NCBI GenBank assembly: GCA_002365025.1
Contig: DEYX01000186.1
Span: forward strand, 1 to 8,452
Source of the DNA: Hungatella sp. UBA3147
Lineage (GTDB): Bacteria; Bacillota; Clostridia; Lachnospirales; Lachnospiraceae
DNA length: 8,452 bases
Reading direction: 5' to 3'
Part shown: piece after piece, positions 6,143 through 8,452 of the stretch
How positions within the stretch are numbered: position 1 is the first letter of the stretch
How the letters are laid out: every line of letters starts with the position of its first letter
Position numbers and translations under genes: made by a program
The notes under the pieces: model-generated
Databases searched by the model: none
The model's input: only the letters and a program-made list of their open reading frames with translations
What the model was told of the DNA's origin: nothing

Positions 6143-6264
6143 ATTCAGGAAATCAGCCGTTCTATGTGCTCATTGGGCGTATGGAACTTCCTTATTATAT
6201 CAGGGGCAAAGAAGAGGTTGAGTTTGGTGGAAACACTTTAGCTCAGCCTTTTTTGGGATTTTAA
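6121..6264 (+). CDS. Possible 47-codon small ORF, or a gene remnant
   Basis: GTG 6121 is preceded at a 6-base spacing by GAGGAG (6109-6114), a good ribosome binding site. The frame runs 47 codons to TAA at 6262-6264, with ordinary codon choice. The product starts MNRTSFMNSGNQ and continues through FYVLIGRMELPYY, with no recognised domain. An internal ATG lies at 6139. Against it: a strong intrinsic terminator (6215-6254) lies inside the last third of the frame, so full-length mRNA would depend on read-through. The binding site is also within a hairpin. It may be a remnant or a chance frame. Confidence 0.2.
   Translation: MNRTSFMNSGNQPFYVLIGRMELPYYIRGKEEVEFGGNTLAQPFLGF
6215..6254 (+). terminator. 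Intrinsic terminator downstream of rpmE
   Basis: 6215-6224 pairs with 6240-6249 (10 bp, two G-U). The inner part folds further through GTG (6227-6229) and CAC (6234-6236) closed by a GAAA tetraloop. Six T follow at 6249-6254. The long stem, GNRA loop and U-run make this a strong Rho-independent terminator. It separates rpmE transcription from the yqhQ-prmC-prfA group. Confidence 0.85.
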
Positions 6265-6309
6265 CTAGTGAAAAGCTTCCATTTTTTAAACAGAAAGGTG
6301 GTTTGGCGT

Positions 6310-7254
6310 ATGAAGTATTCAGGAATCGGCGGGCAAGCCGTGATTGAAGGCGTTATGATGAAAAACGGGGATGAGTATGCCACAGCAGTCCGAAAGCCGG
6401 ACGGCACCATTGAAGTGAAAAAGGATACTTATGTCAGCATGGGAGAAAAGGTGAAGCTTTTTTCTCTGCCATTTATCAGAGGTATATTCAGTTTTGTGGA
6501 TTCCATGGTGTTAGGTATGAGGGCTTTGACCTTTTCAGCCAGCTTTTTTGAGGATGATGAGGAAGATATGGAGCCTTCCAAATTTGAAAAGTTTTTGGAA
6601 CGGTTGTTTGGGGAGAAGATGGAAAAGGCATTGATGAGTATAGTGATGGCATTTTCTGTGGTAATGGCCATCCTGATTTTCATGGTGCTGCCGATGTTTC
6701 TTGCTAATATATTCCATAGTTTTATAAAGTCCCAGACGGTTATGGCGATTTTAGAAGGTGTGATCCGTATCGGAATCTTTATCGCTTACATCGGTCTTGT
6801 TTCACGCATGGAGGATATCCGAAGGACCTTTATGTATCATGGAGCAGAGCACAAGTGCATCAACTGCCTGGAGCACGGGCTTGATCTTACTGTGGAAAAT
6901 GTCAGAAGCAGCTCCAAGGAACATAAGCGCTGCGGAACCAGCTTTCTCCTGATCGTCATGATCATCAGCATCCTGTTTTTCATGGTGGTAAGAGTGAATA
7001 CGCTGCCCCTTCGGATCCTCAGCCGGATTGTACTGATTCCGGTCATAGCCGGAGTATCCTATGAATTTTTACGGCTGGCAGGGCGCAGCAATTCCAAACT
7101 GGTGGACTTATTAAGCCGTCCGGGAATGTGGATGCAGGGACTGACCACCAAGGAACCGGACGATGATATGATACAGGTGGGTATTGCTTCTGTAGAGGCG
7201 GTGTTTGACTGGAGGGGATTTCTTGACAGGAATTTCCCGGAGAAGAGGGCATGA
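6310..7254 (+). CDS. yqhQ: DUF1385 family multi-pass membrane protein (YqhQ-like)
   Basis: The 314-residue protein begins with the family hallmark MKYSGIGGQAVIEGVMMKN. About four hydrophobic segments are visible: 108-136, 145-165, 211-229 and 236-254. Between the second and third lies the conserved polar block YHGAEHKCINC (176-186), with HKRCGTSF (205-212) further on. The His and Cys residues in these blocks look like a possible metal site, but that is inference. PGMWMQ (271-276) and LTT lie near the C-terminus. B. subtilis YqhQ belongs to this family; its biochemical function is not established. The start is ATG 6310, with AAGGTGG (6295-6301) 8 bases upstream; the GTG at 6268 opens a longer frame without a binding site. 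Its stop overlaps the prmC start by four bases (ATGA), implying translational coupling. No clear promoter was found between the terminator at 6254 and the start. Confidence 0.92.
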   Translation: MKYSGIGGQAVIEGVMMKNGDEYATAVRKPDGTIEVKKDTYVSMGEKVKLFSLPFIRGIFSFVDSMVLGMRALTFSASFFEDDEEDMEPSKFEKFLERLFGEKMEKALMSIVMAFSVVMAILIFMVLPMFLANIFHSFIKSQTVMAILEGVIRIGIFIAYIGLVSRMEDIRRTFMYHGAEHKCINCLEHGLDLTVENVRSSSKEHKRCGTSFLLIVMIISILFFMVVRVNTLPLRILSRIVLIPVIAGVSYEFLRLAGRSNSKLVDLLSRPGMWMQGLTTKEPDDDMIQVGIASVEAVFDWRGFLDRNFPEKRA

Positions 7255-8126
7255 ATCTGACTTTACAGCATTTATTAGAAGAAGGAACAGAAAAGCTGTC
7301 AAGGGCAGGAGTGGAAGAGGCGTCTCTTGATTCCAGATACCTGCTTTTTGAGGCATTCCGCACGGATATGGTCCATTTTCTTATAGACAGAAACAGAGTG
7401 CTTCCGGAAGAAGACTCCTATCTTGATGCCGTTTCCAAATACCGGTCTATGATAGAGAAGCGTTCCAGAAGGATCCCCCTTCAGCAGATTACAGGAAGCC
7501 GGGAGTTCATGGGCCTTGAATTTTTTGTAAATGAGCATGTGCTGATTCCAAGGCAGGATACGGAAACTCTGGTGGAGCTGGTCTTAAAGGATTATAAAGG
7601 AAAGCAGCCGGAAGTACTTGATCTATGTACGGGAAGCGGCTGCATCGCCGTCAGCCTTGCAAAACTTGGTGGATTTGACCGCATAACTGCTGTGGATATC
7701 TCCAGGGAAGCCCTTAAGGTGGCGGAAAGGAATGTGGGGAAGCTTTTAGGAGAGGGAAAGGTCGCTTTGATAGAAAGCGATTTATTTGCCTCATTAAAGG
7801 AAGAGAAAACGTTTGATGTGATCGTGTCAAATCCTCCCTATATTCCAACGAAAGTAATAGAAGGACTGCAGCCGGAAGTCCGGGACCATGAGCCGATGCT
7901 GGCCCTTGACGGGAAGGAAGACGGTTTGTATTTTTACAGGAAGCTTGCTTTGGAAAGCCGCCATCATTTAACCCTGGGAGGTGCGGTTTATTTTGAGATC
8001 GGCTATGACCAGGGAGAGGCTGTCAGCGGCTTATTAAAGGATGCCGGTTTTGGAGAGATCCAGGTGGTGAAAGATGCGGCAGGACTGGACCGCGTGGTTT
8101 GTTCACGTTTGCCCGTGAGCCCTTAA
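7251..8126 (+). CDS. prmC: Release factor glutamine N5-methyltransferase (PrmC/HemK)
   Basis: PrmC uses S-adenosylmethionine to methylate the glutamine of the GGQ motif in class I release factors RF1 and RF2, which raises their peptide-release activity. The 291 residues are the normal length. An N-terminal helical substrate-recognition domain (about 1-75) leads to GSREFMGLEF (82-91) and IPRQDTE (99-105), the family's usual PRxxTE box. Motif I for SAM binding is VLDLCTGSGCIA (122-133). The acidic residue D149 follows in AVDIS. The catalytic NPPY motif is at 194-197 (VSNPPYIP). ATG 7251 overlaps the yqhQ stop by four bases, and AGAAGAGGG lies directly upstream, so it is coupled to yqhQ. It is followed 82 bases later by prfA, its substrate's gene. 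The stop codon TAA (8124-8126) lies inside a possible hairpin. Confidence 0.95.
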   Translation: MNLTLQHLLEEGTEKLSRAGVEEASLDSRYLLFEAFRTDMVHFLIDRNRVLPEEDSYLDAVSKYRSMIEKRSRRIPLQQITGSREFMGLEFFVNEHVLIPRQDTETLVELVLKDYKGKQPEVLDLCTGSGCIAVSLAKLGGFDRITAVDISREALKVAERNVGKLLGEGKVALIESDLFASLKEEKTFDVIVSNPPYIPTKVIEGLQPEVRDHEPMLALDGKEDGLYFYRKLALESRHHLTLGGAVYFEIGYDQGEAVSGLLKDAGFGEIQVVKDAAGLDRVVCSRLPVSP

Positions 8127-8154
8127 ACCGCAGGTATTAAGGGCTGTACTGCGG
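8118..8154 (+). promoter_or_regulatory. Overlapping stems at the prmC stop codon, before prfA
   Basis: AGCCCTTAA (8118-8126), the last two sense codons and stop of prmC, is perfectly complementary to TTAAGGGCT (8137-8145), a 9-bp stem with a 10-base loop. That loop contains CCGCAG (8128-8133), perfectly complementary to CTGCGG (8149-8154) just downstream. The two pairings interleave, so they are either alternative hairpins or an H-type pseudoknot. No T-run follows, so it is not a standard terminator. The complementarity is seen directly; any regulatory role is inferred. Confidence 0.5.
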
Positions 8155-8159
8155 AGTCA

Positions 8160-8168
8160 TGATACAAT
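8160..8168 (+). promoter_or_regulatory. Weak candidate extended -10 promoter for prfA
   Basis: TGA followed by TACAAT (8163-8168) resembles an extended -10 element, with a predicted start near 8175 about 34 bases before the prfA ATG. At the -35 position (8140-8145) there is no TTGACA-like sequence. It could give prfA some independent transcription, but the case is weak. Confidence 0.25.
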
Positions 8169-8208
8169 GTGAACAACAGTCATTTCCATGAAATTCAGGA
8201 GGTTACCA

Positions 8209-8452
8209 ATGTTTGATAGATTAGATGATATTTTAGTTCATTATGAAGAATTGATGCAAGAGCTTAACAATCCTTCCGTAGCAGAGGATCAGAACCGGTT
8301 TCGTAAGCTGATGAAGGAGCAGGCGGATCTGGCGGATTTAGTAGAGACTTATACCCAGTATAAAAAGGCAAAGCAGACCGTGGAAGACAGCCTGGCACTG
8401 CTGGAGGAAGAGAGCGACGAGGAGATGCGGGAGATGGCAAAGGAGGAATTAT
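8209..8452 (+). CDS. prfA: Peptide chain release factor 1 (RF1), N-terminal part, cut by window end
   Basis: Only 81 codons plus one base are present; the gene runs off the window. The N-terminus MFDRLDDILVHYEELMQEL, followed by the NPSVAEDQNRFRKLMKEQ region and a helical, charge-rich stretch, matches domain 1 of RF1. The PxT codon-recognition loop and GGQ motif lie beyond the window. RF1 releases finished proteins at UAA and UAG codons. Assignment to RF1 rather than RF2 rests on the start sequence and the absence of the RF2-type programmed frameshift region near codon 25. ATG 8209 is placed 6 bases after AGGAGG (8197-8202). An in-frame ATG seven codons earlier (8188) lacks a binding site. 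It follows prmC, whose product methylates RF1. Confidence 0.93.
   Translation, partial: MFDRLDDILVHYEELMQELNNPSVAEDQNRFRKLMKEQADLADLVETYTQYKKAKQTVEDSLALLEEESDEEMREMAKEEL

Noticed and set aside
6063..6221. Longer frame covering the region after rpmE (from 6003, with an internal ATG at 6063)
   Set aside because: The first part overlaps the end of rpmE out of frame, and ATG 6063 has no ribosome binding site; it looks like a shadow frame.
8188..8208. In-frame ATG 8188 as an earlier start of prfA
   Set aside because: It has no ribosome binding site and would translate through AGGAGG; RF1 proteins begin at the MFDRL-type sequence.

Overview
The window looks like chromosomal DNA from a Gram-positive anaerobe of the class Clostridia, most likely a Lachnospiraceae relative of Clostridium/Lacrimispora. 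This is inferred from three things: strong AGGAGG-type ribosome binding sites, TTGACA/TATAAT-type promoters, and the gene order rpmE - DUF1385 (yqhQ) - prmC - prfA together with a Rho carrying a long Q-rich N-terminal insertion. Every convincing gene is on the + strand. No tRNA, rRNA, CRISPR array, insertion sequence or phage gene was recognised.

Layout. (1) Bases 1-1140 hold the end of a cell-surface operon: the last residues of a membrane-anchored protein, overlapped by a secreted, C-terminally membrane-anchored protein of unknown function. A probable intrinsic terminator follows at about 1279-1327. (2) A consensus promoter near 1380-1408 drives a Gfo/Idh/MocA-family NAD(P)-dependent oxidoreductase (1488-2462). 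(3) A second near-consensus promoter (2501-2529) drives rarA/mgsA, the AAA+ replication-fork recombination protein (2610-3929). (4) A possible promoter and a leader with two hairpins precede rho (4094-5710), whose N-terminal third includes a glutamine-rich, probably disordered insertion. (5) A strong extended -10 promoter and a structured leader precede rpmE, encoding zinc-type ribosomal protein L31 (5846-6055). (6) About 250 bases after rpmE contain a foldable segment, a possible 47-codon ORF and a good intrinsic terminator. (7) DUF1385/yqhQ (6310-7254), prmC (7251-8126) and the start of prfA (8209 to the window end) form a translation-linked cluster. PrmC methylates the glutamine of the GGQ motif in RF1, the product of prfA.

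Most of the window is housekeeping. The observations most worth a second look are non-coding. They are: overlapping complementary segments at the prmC stop codon just ahead of prfA; a compact multi-hairpin segment after rpmE with a repeated pairing partner; and the rpmE and rho leaders. Among proteins, the prion-like Rho insertion and the uncharacterised surface protein stand out. Five start sites are placed on internal ATG codons because the ribosome binding site fits them much better than the longest open frame does (oxidoreductase, rho, rpmE, yqhQ, prfA).
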